From: Dyadobacter soli
Lineage (GTDB): Bacteria; Bacteroidota; Bacteroidia; Cytophagales; Spirosomataceae
Length of the DNA: 64,000 bases
Direction of reading: 5' to 3'
Assembly: GCF_900101885.1 (NCBI RefSeq)
Contig: NZ_FNAN01000004.1
Location: forward strand, 62,001 to 126,000
Under the pieces are notes generated by a model that was not told where the DNA came from, ran no database searches, and worked only from the letters and a program-made list of their open reading frames with translations. A program made the translations under genes and the position numbers. Shown one piece after another: positions 51,123-58,478 of this stretch; position 1 is the first letter of the stretch; every line of letters begins with the position of its first letter.

Positions 51123-51959
51123 CAGGATCAGTGAATAGGCCGTGATTTGCGTGGCGTTGATCGGTTCGTGGAAATAGAACAATGCGATCGCGAAGTTCAT
51201 CAATGGATTGATATACAACAAAATACCCATCGTCGATGAAGTTACGCCCTGCAATGCGTACAGGTTCATAAACAGGGGGATAATTGTAAAAACAACGGCT
51301 ATCAGGATAATCAATATGTAAAACGAAGCCTCGGTGGGCAATGCTGCGCTGTATTTCGGGTAAAAAGGCAGGAGCAGCAATGCAGAAAAAATGATCTGGA
51401 TTGTAAGTACCAGGAACTTGTCGATGCCGGCATTCTTGCGCTGGCTTACCAGATAGAATGCGTAGGAAGCCGCGACAATGAGGCTGTACAGAATGTCGGA
51501 TATATTATTGAAAGACAATAATATACAACTCAAAATACTGAGCATTACCGCGGTCCATTGCCATTTACTGAGCTTTTCGTCCAGCACAAAGAATGCGATT
51601 ACCGTCGTCATGATCGGGCAGACGAGGTAAGCGAACGACGCCGCTTTCACGCTGATGTGGTTCATCACGTAGATAAAGAAAAACCAGTTGGCCGTCAGTA
51701 AAACGCCGCCGATCAATGTCAGGAATGCAACCTGCCGTTTCCCCGTTACCGGCATTTCCCTGAATGCCGCGACACTCTCTTTCAACACTTTAACCCGCAC
51801 AAACAGGCTGATCACCGCCATCACCGCCGCGCACATAAACACGCGGTAGAAGAGGATATCGAGCGACGGGTAGCCTTTCAACGGCTTCAACGCCAGACTG
51901 AAAAAACCCCAGATCAGGAACGAAACAAATGCGGTGAGGTAGTATTTGGAGAATTTCAT
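51060..51959 (-). CDS. rarD: EamA/RarD-family transporter
   Basis: 299 residues with about ten transmembrane helices in two EamA-type halves. RarD features: FLIWGFFSLALKPLKGYPSL near the start and ILFYRVFMCAAVMAVISLFV, ANWFFFIYVMNHISVKAASF, LQGVTSSTMGILLYINPLMN. RarD-like proteins export small metabolites or confer chloramphenicol resistance in some species; the substrate here is unknown. The 3' 63 bp overlap the convergent methyltransferase gene. Confidence 0.88.
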   Translation of the reverse strand: MKFSKYYLTAFVSFLIWGFFSLALKPLKGYPSLDILFYRVFMCAAVMAVISLFVRVKVLKESVAAFREMPVTGKRQVAFLTLIGGVLLTANWFFFIYVMNHISVKAASFAYLVCPIMTTVIAFFVLDEKLSKWQWTAVMLSILSCILLSFNNISDILYSLIVAASYAFYLVSQRKNAGIDKFLVLTIQIIFSALLLLPFYPKYSAALPTEASFYILIILIAVVFTIIPLFMNLYALQGVTSSTMGILLYINPLMNFAIALFYFHEPINATQITAYSLILLSIIIFNERFIFGRRRTAVA

Positions 51960-52112
51960 CGAAAGGCAACGCAGCTTGGTAGTGTATGCGAAGCTAACAG
52001 CGAAAACCGGCGGGCGGTTCTCCGGCCGCGGCGTTAGTTGTCAAATTTACAGTAAAAACGGAACCATACCCGGCTTATTTGGCTTGATTAATAAGGTACT
52101 ATTGAATTAAAT

Positions 52113-52910
52113 ATGACATTTTCCGACATCCGGCTGGTGGCTACCGATATGGACGGTACGCTTTTGAACTCCAAACACGAAATCCACGAATCCTTTTTCC
52201 CTGTTTTCAGAAAACTCAAAGATCACGGGATCATTTTTGTAGCAGCCAGCGGTCGTCAGTATTTTAACCTCGCCAAGACCCTCGATGCGGTGAAAGACGA
52301 AGTCATTTTCGCAGCCGAGAATGGGAGTTATGTGGTGTTTAAGGATGAAGAAATCCACATTCAGGCCATCGATCCGGAGATTACCCGCGAGCTGATATTG
52401 ATTGCCCGAAAGATTAAAAACACCTACCCGATCATTTGCGGGAAGAAAAAGGCATACGTCGAAAACGACGACGAGGAGTTTATCAACCATCTCAAACTGT
52501 ATTTCGAGAGGTACGAAGTAGTCAAAGACCTGTGCGAAATCACCGACGACCAGTTCCTGAAATTCACATTATGCGACCTGGCCGGCTCCGAAGTGAACAG
52601 CTATCCGCATTACAAAAAATACGAAGAAGCATTGCAGGTGAAAGTATCCGGCCCCATCTGGCTCGATATTTCCCATAAAAAAGCCAATAAAGGCCGGGCA
52701 ATGGAGGTTTTACAGGAAAAATTCAAGGTTACCGCCGAGCAAACGATGGTTTTCGGAGATTACCTCAACGATCTCGAAATGCTCGAAAAGGCGCATTACT
52801 CCTACGCAATGGCGAATGCGCACCCGGATATCAAAAAAATAGCCCGTTTCATCGCCAAAAGCAACGATGAAAACGGGGTTGTAGAAGTCCTTTCGGAAAT
52901 CACGGAGTAA
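52113..52910 (+). CDS. HAD-superfamily phosphatase, Cof type
   Basis: 265 residues. HAD motif I is VATDMDGTLLNSKHEI, motif II is FVAASGRQY, motif III Lys lies near DISHKKANKGRAMEVLQ, and motif IV is FGDYLNDLEMLEKAHYSYAM. The C2-type cap is typical of Cof/YbiV sugar-phosphate and FMN-phosphate phosphatases. The substrate is not deducible. It is convergent with fabF, with a hairpin between. Confidence 0.93.
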   Translation: MTFSDIRLVATDMDGTLLNSKHEIHESFFPVFRKLKDHGIIFVAASGRQYFNLAKTLDAVKDEVIFAAENGSYVVFKDEEIHIQAIDPEITRELILIARKIKNTYPIICGKKKAYVENDDEEFINHLKLYFERYEVVKDLCEITDDQFLKFTLCDLAGSEVNSYPHYKKYEEALQVKVSGPIWLDISHKKANKGRAMEVLQEKFKVTAEQTMVFGDYLNDLEMLEKAHYSYAMANAHPDIKKIARFIAKSNDENGVVEVLSEITE

Positions 52911-52928
52911 GGCAATGCCCTACTCCGT
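52902..52928. terminator. Hairpin between convergent HAD and fabF genes
   Basis: ACGGAGTAAGGC and GCCCTACTCCGT pair with one mismatch and a 3-nt loop, overlapping the HAD stop codon. It has no strong T run on either side, but its place between convergent genes favours a bidirectional terminator. Confidence 0.55.
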
Positions 52929-52939
52929 AATCGAATGCT

Positions 52940-54190
52940 TTATTCCGTATATTTTTTGAAGATCGAAGTGGCTGTGTGGCCGCCGAAACCGAAGGTGTTG
53001 TTCAGCGCGTAATTCACAGTCTGATTCAGCGATTTGCCCAACACGATATTCATTCCTTCCGGAATCGCCTCGTCGAGATTTTCGGTATTGATCGTGCCCG
53101 GAATGACGTCATTCTTCACCGCCAATGCACAAACGATGCTTTCCAATGCACCCGCCGCACCCAGCAAGTGGCCGGTCATGGACTTGGTAGCGCTAATCGC
53201 CACTGGATGATCGCCGAACACGGTTTTCATACCATGCAGCTCGCTCATATCTCCCAGGCCGGTGGAAGTCGCGTGCGCATTCACGTAGTCGATTTTGTCG
53301 GCTGAAATACCGGCTTCTTTCAATGCTTTCCGCATCCCCAATGCCGCTCCCATGCCGTCCGGAGGGGTTCCGGTGAGGTGGTAAGCATCCGCAGCCATTC
53401 CACCGCCAACGATTTCCGCATAAATTTTAGCACCTCTCGCTTTGGCATATTCCAGATCTTCGAGGATCAATGCCGCCGCACCTTCGCCCATTACAAAGCC
53501 GTCGCGGTCTTTGTCGAATGGCCGTGAAGCCGTCGCGGGGTCGTCGTTTCTTTTGGAAAGTGCCTGCGCCGCGCTGAAACCGCCCAATGCAGAATAGATA
53601 ATCGCCGCTTCCGACCCACCGGCAACCATCAGTTTGGCCTTACCCATACGGATCGTGTCGAATGCGCTGATCAACGCGGTGTTGGAAGACGCGCAAGCCG
53701 AAACAGTACAGTAGTTAGGGCCGTGCAGCTTGTGCCGGATCGAAATCACACCTGCCGCGATGTCCACGATCATTTTCGGGATAAAGAACGGGTTGAAACG
53801 CGGCACACCGCCCGATGCGTGGAATTCCAGCAACTGGTCTTCGAATGTACCCATACCGCCGTTTCCTGTCGCCCAGATCACGCCCATATCGTGGCGGTCT
53901 TCCAGGCTGATGTCTGCAAAATCCAGACCTGCGTCCTTAATCGCCGTGTCCGACGCCGCAATGGCGTACTGGGTATGCAGGTCGTATTTTTTAAGCTCCT
54001 TCTTTTCAATATAGTCTTCGGGATGGAAATCCTTCACCTCGCAACCGAACTGCGTTTTGAATTTGGAAACATCCATTTTCGTAATGGTAGCAGCACCGCT
54101 TTTACCATCTACAATATTTTGCCAGAATTCTTCCACAGAATTCCCCAGCGGAGAAATAACCCCCAGGCCGGTAACTACTACTCTTTTCAT
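52940..54190 (-). CDS. fabF: Beta-ketoacyl-ACP synthase II
   Basis: 416 residues from the ATG at 54190 (MKRVVVTGLGVISPLGNSV). Catalytic residues in KAS pattern: Cys in TVSACASSNTALISAFD, the first His in NAHATSTGLGDMSELHG, Lys in SATKSMTGHLLGAAGALESI with the second His there, and GFGGHTATSIF near the end. FabF elongates fatty acids by condensing malonyl-ACP with acyl-ACP. The gene stands 36 bp after DUF2798 and might be read with it. It is probably the primary FabF, but a second could exist elsewhere, and acpP and other fab genes are absent from this window. Confidence 0.95.
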   Translation of the reverse strand: MKRVVVTGLGVISPLGNSVEEFWQNIVDGKSGAATITKMDVSKFKTQFGCEVKDFHPEDYIEKKELKKYDLHTQYAIAASDTAIKDAGLDFADISLEDRHDMGVIWATGNGGMGTFEDQLLEFHASGGVPRFNPFFIPKMIVDIAAGVISIRHKLHGPNYCTVSACASSNTALISAFDTIRMGKAKLMVAGGSEAAIIYSALGGFSAAQALSKRNDDPATASRPFDKDRDGFVMGEGAAALILEDLEYAKARGAKIYAEIVGGGMAADAYHLTGTPPDGMGAALGMRKALKEAGISADKIDYVNAHATSTGLGDMSELHGMKTVFGDHPVAISATKSMTGHLLGAAGALESIVCALAVKNDVIPGTINTENLDEAIPEGMNIVLGKSLNQTVNYALNNTFGFGGHTATSIFKKYTE

Positions 54191-54226
54191 ACAGTTTGAT
54201 AATTTGATCCAGGACATCAGGAGCGG

Positions 54227-54460
54227 TTAGTCAACCTCCTGAGTCAGTGTATCTTTGAAGATATCGTCGACCAGTTTCTGCACCTTCGGGCCAATCAGCA
54301 GGATGGCCGGGATGACGATCAGATACGACATGCTCCAAGATTTGAGCCAAATCACCAAAAAATTGGTAACAAATCCAATATTTAGGGAAATCAAAGCGAA
54401 GGAAATTATCCCGGTCGTAACGACGCCCATAATCATGGCGAATGCGATTTTCTGTCTCAT
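54227..54460 (-). CDS. DUF2798 small membrane protein
   Basis: 77 residues with two transmembrane helices (AFAMIMGVVTTGIISFALIS and WSMSYLIVIPAILLIGPKVQ) and a short charged C terminus, the pattern of DUF2798. These small proteins are common next to TetR-regulated oxidoreductase genes. It follows the short-chain dehydrogenase by 49 bp, so it belongs to the same transcript under the TetR-type operators. Function unknown. Confidence 0.88.
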   Translation of the reverse strand: MRQKIAFAMIMGVVTTGIISFALISLNIGFVTNFLVIWLKSWSMSYLIVIPAILLIGPKVQKLVDDIFKDTLTQEVD

Positions 54461-54509
54461 CTCGGATGTGATTTTTGTGGTTTGAAGGTTACTTTTTGAC
54501 AGCCCTTGC

Positions 54510-55268
54510 TCAGGCCGTTTGGAGGTCGACGTTCGGGTTCATCGCCTGCAATGCAGCCGCCGGATTGCTCAAAAACAGGTTGAATACATCCGCAGTGCGG
54601 CCTGTCAGGATTTCGTAGGTATTATTTTCAAATGCTTCCACGAGCTCGTCGGCCACTTGTTTGGCAGGGATACCATTGGTAGCACCACCTATCTCAGCTG
54701 AGAAGTCGGTATCCACCAGCGGAGGAAGGATTTCGAATACTTTGATATTGGATTTATTCAATGTGATGCGCAGCGATTGGGTGTAGGAATGCAATGCGGC
54801 TTTACTAGCAGCATAGGTAGGCAGGAAATGGTTCGGAACAAGGCCCGCAATGCTCGAAACCGTCACGATAGCGGCCTCATTGGCTTTTTTAAGCAACGGC
54901 AATAGTTTCTGGTTGAGGCGGATAATGGCCAGGTAATTGGTAACGATTTCCTCCTCGGCCAGCGTTGCGGCGTCCTGGTCGCCGTCCAAGTGATAATAGG
55001 ATGCTTTTCCGGCATTGTTGATCACCACATTCAGGTCAGGAAACTCGCTTTCCAGCCGTGCCACGAATGCATCGGTTGCGTCTTTATCCACGACGTCAAA
55101 AACGATCGGAGTCACATTGCTGAGCTGTGCGGCCGCTTTTTGCAAACGGTCTTCACTCCGGCCGGTGATGATCACATGGTTACCTTTTGCTGAGAATGCC
55201 TTTGCGAATTCGAGACCGATACCAGCACTTCCGCCGGTGATCAGGATTGTATTTCCAGTAGTTTTCAT
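54510..55268 (-). CDS. Short-chain dehydrogenase/reductase
   Basis: 252 residues of a classical SDR: cofactor loop LITGGSAGIGLEFAKAF, NNAGKASYYHLDG, catalytic Ser region VTVSSIAGLVPNHF, and Tyr/Lys in PTYAASKAALHSYTQ. The C terminus is DltE-like (LPPLVDTDFSAEIGGATNGI). Substrate unknown. Its expression is likely set by two near-identical palindromes upstream, one placed between the -33 and -7 elements, so it should be de-repressed by a signal sensed by a TetR-type regulator not encoded in this window. The DUF2798 gene is co-transcribed. Confidence 0.92.
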   Translation of the reverse strand: MKTTGNTILITGGSAGIGLEFAKAFSAKGNHVIITGRSEDRLQKAAAQLSNVTPIVFDVVDKDATDAFVARLESEFPDLNVVINNAGKASYYHLDGDQDAATLAEEEIVTNYLAIIRLNQKLLPLLKKANEAAIVTVSSIAGLVPNHFLPTYAASKAALHSYTQSLRITLNKSNIKVFEILPPLVDTDFSAEIGGATNGIPAKQVADELVEAFENNTYEILTGRTADVFNLFLSNPAAALQAMNPNVDLQTA

Positions 55269-55284
55269 TGCAGTTTTGATTTTA

Positions 55285-55304
55285 AATATACCAATCGGTA
55301 TATT
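55285..55304 (-). promoter_or_regulatory. TetR-type operator 1 in the leader of the SDR gene
   Basis: Perfect 8-bp arms AATATACC and GGTATATT around AATC. It shares the words ATATAC and ATCGGTATAT with operator 2. It lies 17 bp upstream of the SDR start codon, in the 5' leader, where a bound repressor could block elongation. Confidence 0.75.
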
Positions 55305-55365
55305 ATTTGGGGAAATTTAAACCGGTGTCATCCGGCGCTGTTCTGGTGAATTGAAATTCACATGA

Positions 55366-55396
55366 CAAAAATATACTGATCGGTATATTTTTGCAA
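55366..55396 (-). promoter_or_regulatory. Promoter and TetR-type operator 2 of the SDR gene
   Basis: On the minus strand TTG (55396-55394), a 20-nt gap and TATTTTTG (55373-55366) form a complete Bacteroidota promoter. A palindrome with 10-bp arms (AAAAATATAC and GTATATTTTT, 55367-55392, 6-nt spacer) fills the space between the two elements, so a repressor dimer bound there would exclude RNA polymerase. The core ATATACTGATCGGTATAT is the same kind as operator 1. Confidence 0.82.
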
Positions 55397-55433
55397 GAAA
55401 AATCTTAAAAACTTTTGGTGTATCCACAAGAAA

Positions 55434-55456
55434 CGGCCTGGCTATTCACCAGGCCG
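55434..55456 (-). terminator. Terminator of the PQQ-type dehydrogenase gene
   Basis: Arms CGGCCTGG (55434-55441) and CCAGGCCG (55449-55456), 7-nt loop, 26 nt after the stop of the upstream minus-strand gene; TTTCTTG follows on the minus strand. Confidence 0.75.
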
Positions 55457-55482
55457 CTATTCTATTTCCCATAGCCAATGCT

Positions 55483-56745
55483 TTACTTGGCGCTCACCCG
55501 CCAGATAGTGTTCCCGGAGTCGTCATTTACCAGCAACGACCCGTCGTTCATCACCGTCACATCCACGGGCCGACCGTAGACCTTCTTTTCACTTTCTACA
55601 AAACCCGTAAGAAAATCCTCCGGCTTACCCGACGGCTTTCCATTCTTAAATGGAACAAAAACCACCTTATAACCCGACAATTTCGAGCGGTTCCAAGAGC
55701 CGTGCTGGCCTACGAAAGCGCCGTTTTGGTACTTTGCTGGAAATTGGGTTTTGTTATAAAATGCCAACCCCAGAGAAGCCGTATGCGACCCGACCGGCAC
55801 ATCGGGTACAATGCTTTTCGCCACGAGGTCGGGCCGCTCGCCTTTGCGGCGCGGATCTTCATTCGGCCCGAAATAGGCATAAGGCCAACCGTAAAAACCG
55901 CCTTCCTTCACGCTGGTAATATAATCGGGAACGAGGTCGTCACCCAGCTTATCGCGCTCGTTCACGGCTGTCCAGAGCATTTTCGAGCCGGGAGCCCAGT
56001 CCATTCCCACGGGGTTGCGCAATCCGCTCGCATACACGCGCTCACCCGAGCCGTCGGGGTTGATTTCCAGGATATTCGCCCGGCGCTTTTCCTCGTCGAT
56101 GCCATGGTCGGCTACATTGCTCGCCGAGCCCACCGAAATGTATATTTTGCTGCCGTCGGCATTCGCCAGCAGGTTCCTAGTCCAGTGATTGTTATAGCCG
56201 CCCGCCGGCAGCTCCACTATTTTCTGGCCTTTGGAAGTGATTTTGGTTTCCCCGTCCTTGTAAGGATAGCGATAGAGGCCATCGGTGTTGGCCACGTAGA
56301 AAAAGCCATTCAACACCAGCATTCCAAGCGGTTTATTGAGTTTTTCCAGAAAAATCTCCCGCATTTCGGGCGTACCGTCCTTGTTCACATCGCGCAGGAG
56401 CGTGATCCGGTCGGCGCTCTTTCTGGTACCCGATTCGGCTACGAAAACATCGCCGTTCGGCGCAATGTAAGCCCAGCGCGGACTATCGAACTTGTCCGCG
56501 AATTTTGTAACTACGAAACCCTCAGGTGCGGTGGGCATTTTGCCTGCGGGCCACCCGGCTTCCTCGGGCCGGTTTTCCACAGATTCCGTCGCGAATGGTG
56601 CGGGTAATGTGAGGCTGTCGGTTACCGTCGCAACAGAGTCCGGGCCGCTCTGTGCCACCTCTTCTTTTTCCTTCTTGTCACTGCCGCAGCCGGCAAGTGT
56701 CGTCAGCGCCAGCATACTTATGATCGTCAAGTGGTGTTGGTTCAT
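55483..56745 (-). CDS. PQQ-type sugar/sorbosone dehydrogenase-like lipoprotein
   Basis: 420 residues with a lipoprotein signal (IISMLALTTLAGCGS), lipobox Cys near residue 20. The mature part is a six-blade beta propeller with the soluble-glucose-dehydrogenase/sorbosone-dehydrogenase pattern: FADKFDSPRWAYIAPNGDVF, GGYNNHWTRNLLANADGSK, ASGLRNPVGMDWAPGSKMLW, GWPYAYFGPNEDPRRKG, and GRPVDVTVMNDGSLLVNDDS. These oxidise sugars or related alcohols in the periplasm with PQQ. No PQQ synthesis genes are nearby, so the cofactor must come from elsewhere in the genome or the medium. Confidence 0.88.
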   Translation of the reverse strand: MNQHHLTIISMLALTTLAGCGSDKKEKEEVAQSGPDSVATVTDSLTLPAPFATESVENRPEEAGWPAGKMPTAPEGFVVTKFADKFDSPRWAYIAPNGDVFVAESGTRKSADRITLLRDVNKDGTPEMREIFLEKLNKPLGMLVLNGFFYVANTDGLYRYPYKDGETKITSKGQKIVELPAGGYNNHWTRNLLANADGSKIYISVGSASNVADHGIDEEKRRANILEINPDGSGERVYASGLRNPVGMDWAPGSKMLWTAVNERDKLGDDLVPDYITSVKEGGFYGWPYAYFGPNEDPRRKGERPDLVAKSIVPDVPVGSHTASLGLAFYNKTQFPAKYQNGAFVGQHGSWNRSKLSGYKVVFVPFKNGKPSGKPEDFLTGFVESEKKVYGRPVDVTVMNDGSLLVNDDSGNTIWRVSAK

Positions 56746-56764
56746 ATGGATGTGTATTAATGTA

Positions 56765-56803
56765 AAAAGCTGGTCAGGAGCGTCACACTCCCAACCAGCT
56801 TTT
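56765..56803 (-). terminator. Strong hairpin terminator between SnoaL-like and PQQ-type genes
   Basis: Perfect 10-bp arms AAAAGCTGGT (56765-56774) and ACCAGCTTTT (56794-56803). It follows the stop of the minus-strand SnoaL-like gene and precedes the lipoprotein gene; A and T runs at both ends allow use on both strands. Confidence 0.85.
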
Positions 56804-56829
56804 ACAATAATAATGCCACTGTCCGGCGG

Positions 56830-57273
56830 TTACACCAGCCCCCGCTCCTTCAAAACCGCCTGTTCGTCACCGGTAATGTATGCAAACACTTTCAACGAGC
56901 CGTTCAGGTGTTGCAGGAAATAGATCACGCTGAACTCGATGGAATCGGGCTGGCCATCCTTTTCGTAAAACGATTCCCAATACACCTCCACCATATAATG
57001 CAGCTCGTTCAGCTCGGTAATGTCCAGCTGCCGGATCTCCATTTTGGTAATGCCGATGGAACGGTAAAAATCGTAGCCTTTTGGAACGCGATCGAGAAAC
57101 TCGTGGTCGTTTTTCCCGCCTATAATGCCCATGGGACTGGCTTCTACAAAAAAATCTGCAAAAGCCTCCGCGGTATCCTCTGCTACTGCATTTCCGGCGA
57201 GCCCTTCGGCAAACCGCTTTTCATACGCTTCAAAAAACTGTTCGATCTGATCATTGATATCTGCCATTGTCAT
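56830..57273 (-). CDS. SnoaL/DUF4440-like small protein
   Basis: 147 residues (or 145 from a second ATG at 57267) with an NTF2-like alpha+beta texture: an N-terminal helix (INDQIEQFFEAYEKRFAEG), SPMGIIGGKNDHEFLDRVP, and strands ending in IEFSVIYFLQHLNGSLKVF. No signal peptide, so cytoplasmic. Function unknown; such folds often bind small molecules. The gene has its own downstream terminator. Confidence 0.8.
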   Translation of the reverse strand: MTMADINDQIEQFFEAYEKRFAEGLAGNAVAEDTAEAFADFFVEASPMGIIGGKNDHEFLDRVPKGYDFYRSIGITKMEIRQLDITELNELHYMVEVYWESFYEKDGQPDSIEFSVIYFLQHLNGSLKVFAYITGDEQAVLKERGLV

Positions 57274-57327
57274 GAATTCATTGGTTCAAATAGCTTTGGG
57301 AGAAAGAACTGTGCCATTTCAGCGGCC

Positions 57328-57885
57328 TCAGAACGAGATAGGTATGAGCACCGTGGTTTTGTCCCAGCCTATGTGCATTTTGGCTTGTCTGTCGGACGCT
57401 CCTTTTTCAAACACAATCGAAAAGTTTTCGATCGGCGTCTCTACTTTGTTCACATAAGCCACGATACGCAGCACGTCATTGGCCTCCTTGTATTTGAATG
57501 CACCCCAGTAATCGACGTCGGTGCTTAGAATGATCGTCCATTCCTTCTCGTTCGGGATCGTGAACATCGAGTAGGTACCTGCTTTCACCTTTTTGCCGCC
57601 AAAAGTAGCGTCTTCATAGAATTTGATTTCGGTAGATTCATCCGCACCCAGGCGCCACACTTTGCCGTAAGGCTCTTTTTTCCCAAAGATTTCACGACCA
57701 TTCAAGAACGGACGGCTGTACGAAACCTTCACCAATGCTTTCTCTCCATCTTTACGGTCGTGCGCAAAATGGTCCGGGAAATAAGCAATGTCGCGCGGGC
57801 TCTTATCCAGCCCCCTGAATTTCTGCGCATTCGCCCCGAATGCGATCACCATCATCAAAAGGGCCAGGAAAATGTTCTTTTTCAT
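57328..57885 (-). CDS. DUF2911 exported protein
   Basis: 185 residues with a signal peptide (NIFLALLMMVIAFGANAQ). The body matches DUF2911: VSYSRPFLNGREIFGKKEPY, KVWRLGADESTEIKFYEDA, KVKAGTYSMFTIPNEKEWTI, and the ending MHIGWDKTTVLIPI. These beta-rich proteins are abundant in Bacteroidota; function unknown. It lies 54 bp from the SnoaL-like gene in the same direction, and may be its operon partner. Confidence 0.9.
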   Translation of the reverse strand: MKKNIFLALLMMVIAFGANAQKFRGLDKSPRDIAYFPDHFAHDRKDGEKALVKVSYSRPFLNGREIFGKKEPYGKVWRLGADESTEIKFYEDATFGGKKVKAGTYSMFTIPNEKEWTIILSTDVDYWGAFKYKEANDVLRIVAYVNKVETPIENFSIVFEKGASDRQAKMHIGWDKTTVLIPISF

Positions 57886-57958
57886 GTTTTGGTTTTTGTT
57901 AAAGATTTTGAATGCTAATGTTAGGAAAAGTTTTTCGAGTTTCAGGATTTTGCTAAAC

Positions 57959-58219
57959 TCACTTTTTGTAATGGAATCTACATTTCAATATCTTGATCGC
58001 ATCAGGTGATACCGAATATACCAAGCGGTGCTCCTCGTCTATCCTGCGGGACCAATAACCGGAAAGATCTCCCTTCAACGGCTCGGGTTTTCCGATTCCA
58101 TCAAAAGGAGATCTTTTGCAATCCTTTATCAATTCATTAATCCTTTTCAGGATTTTCCTGTCTGTCTGCTGCCAATGAAGGTAGTCTTCCCACCCTTCAT
58201 CGTGAAAGAGTAGCTTCAT
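57959..58219 (-). CDS. yoeB: YoeB-family mRNA interferase toxin
   Basis: 86 residues that follow E. coli YoeB closely along their length: FHDEGWEDYLHWQQTDRKIL, KRINELIKDCKRSPFDGIGK, PEPLKGDLSGYWSRRIDEEH, RLVYSV, and the catalytic CRFHYKK ending. The catalytic Glu (PEPLK), Arg (RRIDEEHR) and His (RFHY) are present, so the toxin should be active: it cleaves mRNA at the ribosome A site. It overlaps the upstream antitoxin by 4 bases. Confidence 0.96.
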   Translation of the reverse strand: MKLLFHDEGWEDYLHWQQTDRKILKRINELIKDCKRSPFDGIGKPEPLKGDLSGYWSRRIDEEHRLVYSVSPDAIKILKCRFHYKK

Positions 58220-58416
58220 TCTTCAATAAGCGCCCTTTCATGGAAATTCTTCCCACCATTTTCCAGGTCTGCGATCGCTCTGAGCAACCTTTCCCTATTT
58301 TCTTTGCTACTCAGCAAGTATTCCGTAGTATCCTGCTTTTCCCTCTTGGCTTTATCGACCTTGCTTTTACCAGCCATTGCCAGTTTCAGTTTACTCCAAT
58401 CAACCGTTATTCTCAT
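58216..58416 (-). CDS. Antitoxin of the YoeB module
   Basis: 66 residues from the ATG at 58416 (MRITVDWSKLKLAMAGKSKV); the longer frame would run through the operator palindrome. The C-terminal half (LLSSKENRERLLRAIADLEN, FHERALIEE) resembles the YoeB-binding tail of YefM, while the Lys-rich N-terminal half is not the standard YefM/Phd DNA-binding fold. It is upstream of yoeB and overlaps it by ATGA. Promoter and operator lie just upstream. Confidence 0.88.
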   Translation of the reverse strand: MRITVDWSKLKLAMAGKSKVDKAKREKQDTTEYLLSSKENRERLLRAIADLENGGKNFHERALIEE

Positions 58417-58425
58417 AGTGTGATG

Positions 58426-58451
58426 TGTATAAATTAGTTTATACAAATATA
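58426..58451 (-). promoter_or_regulatory. Promoter -7 element and operator of the YoeB module
   Basis: On the minus strand TATATTTG (58451-58444) is a full match to TAnnTTTG. Directly downstream, overlapping the transcription start, is a perfect palindrome TGTATAAA-TTAG-TTTATACA (58426-58445 by plus-strand order) ending 9 nt before the antitoxin start. This is the classic position for an autoregulated toxin-antitoxin operator. A -33 TTG lies at only 14 nt, so the upstream element is unclear. Confidence 0.7.
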
Positions 58452-58478
58452 AAAAACTGAACTGACAATCAGCAGGCT

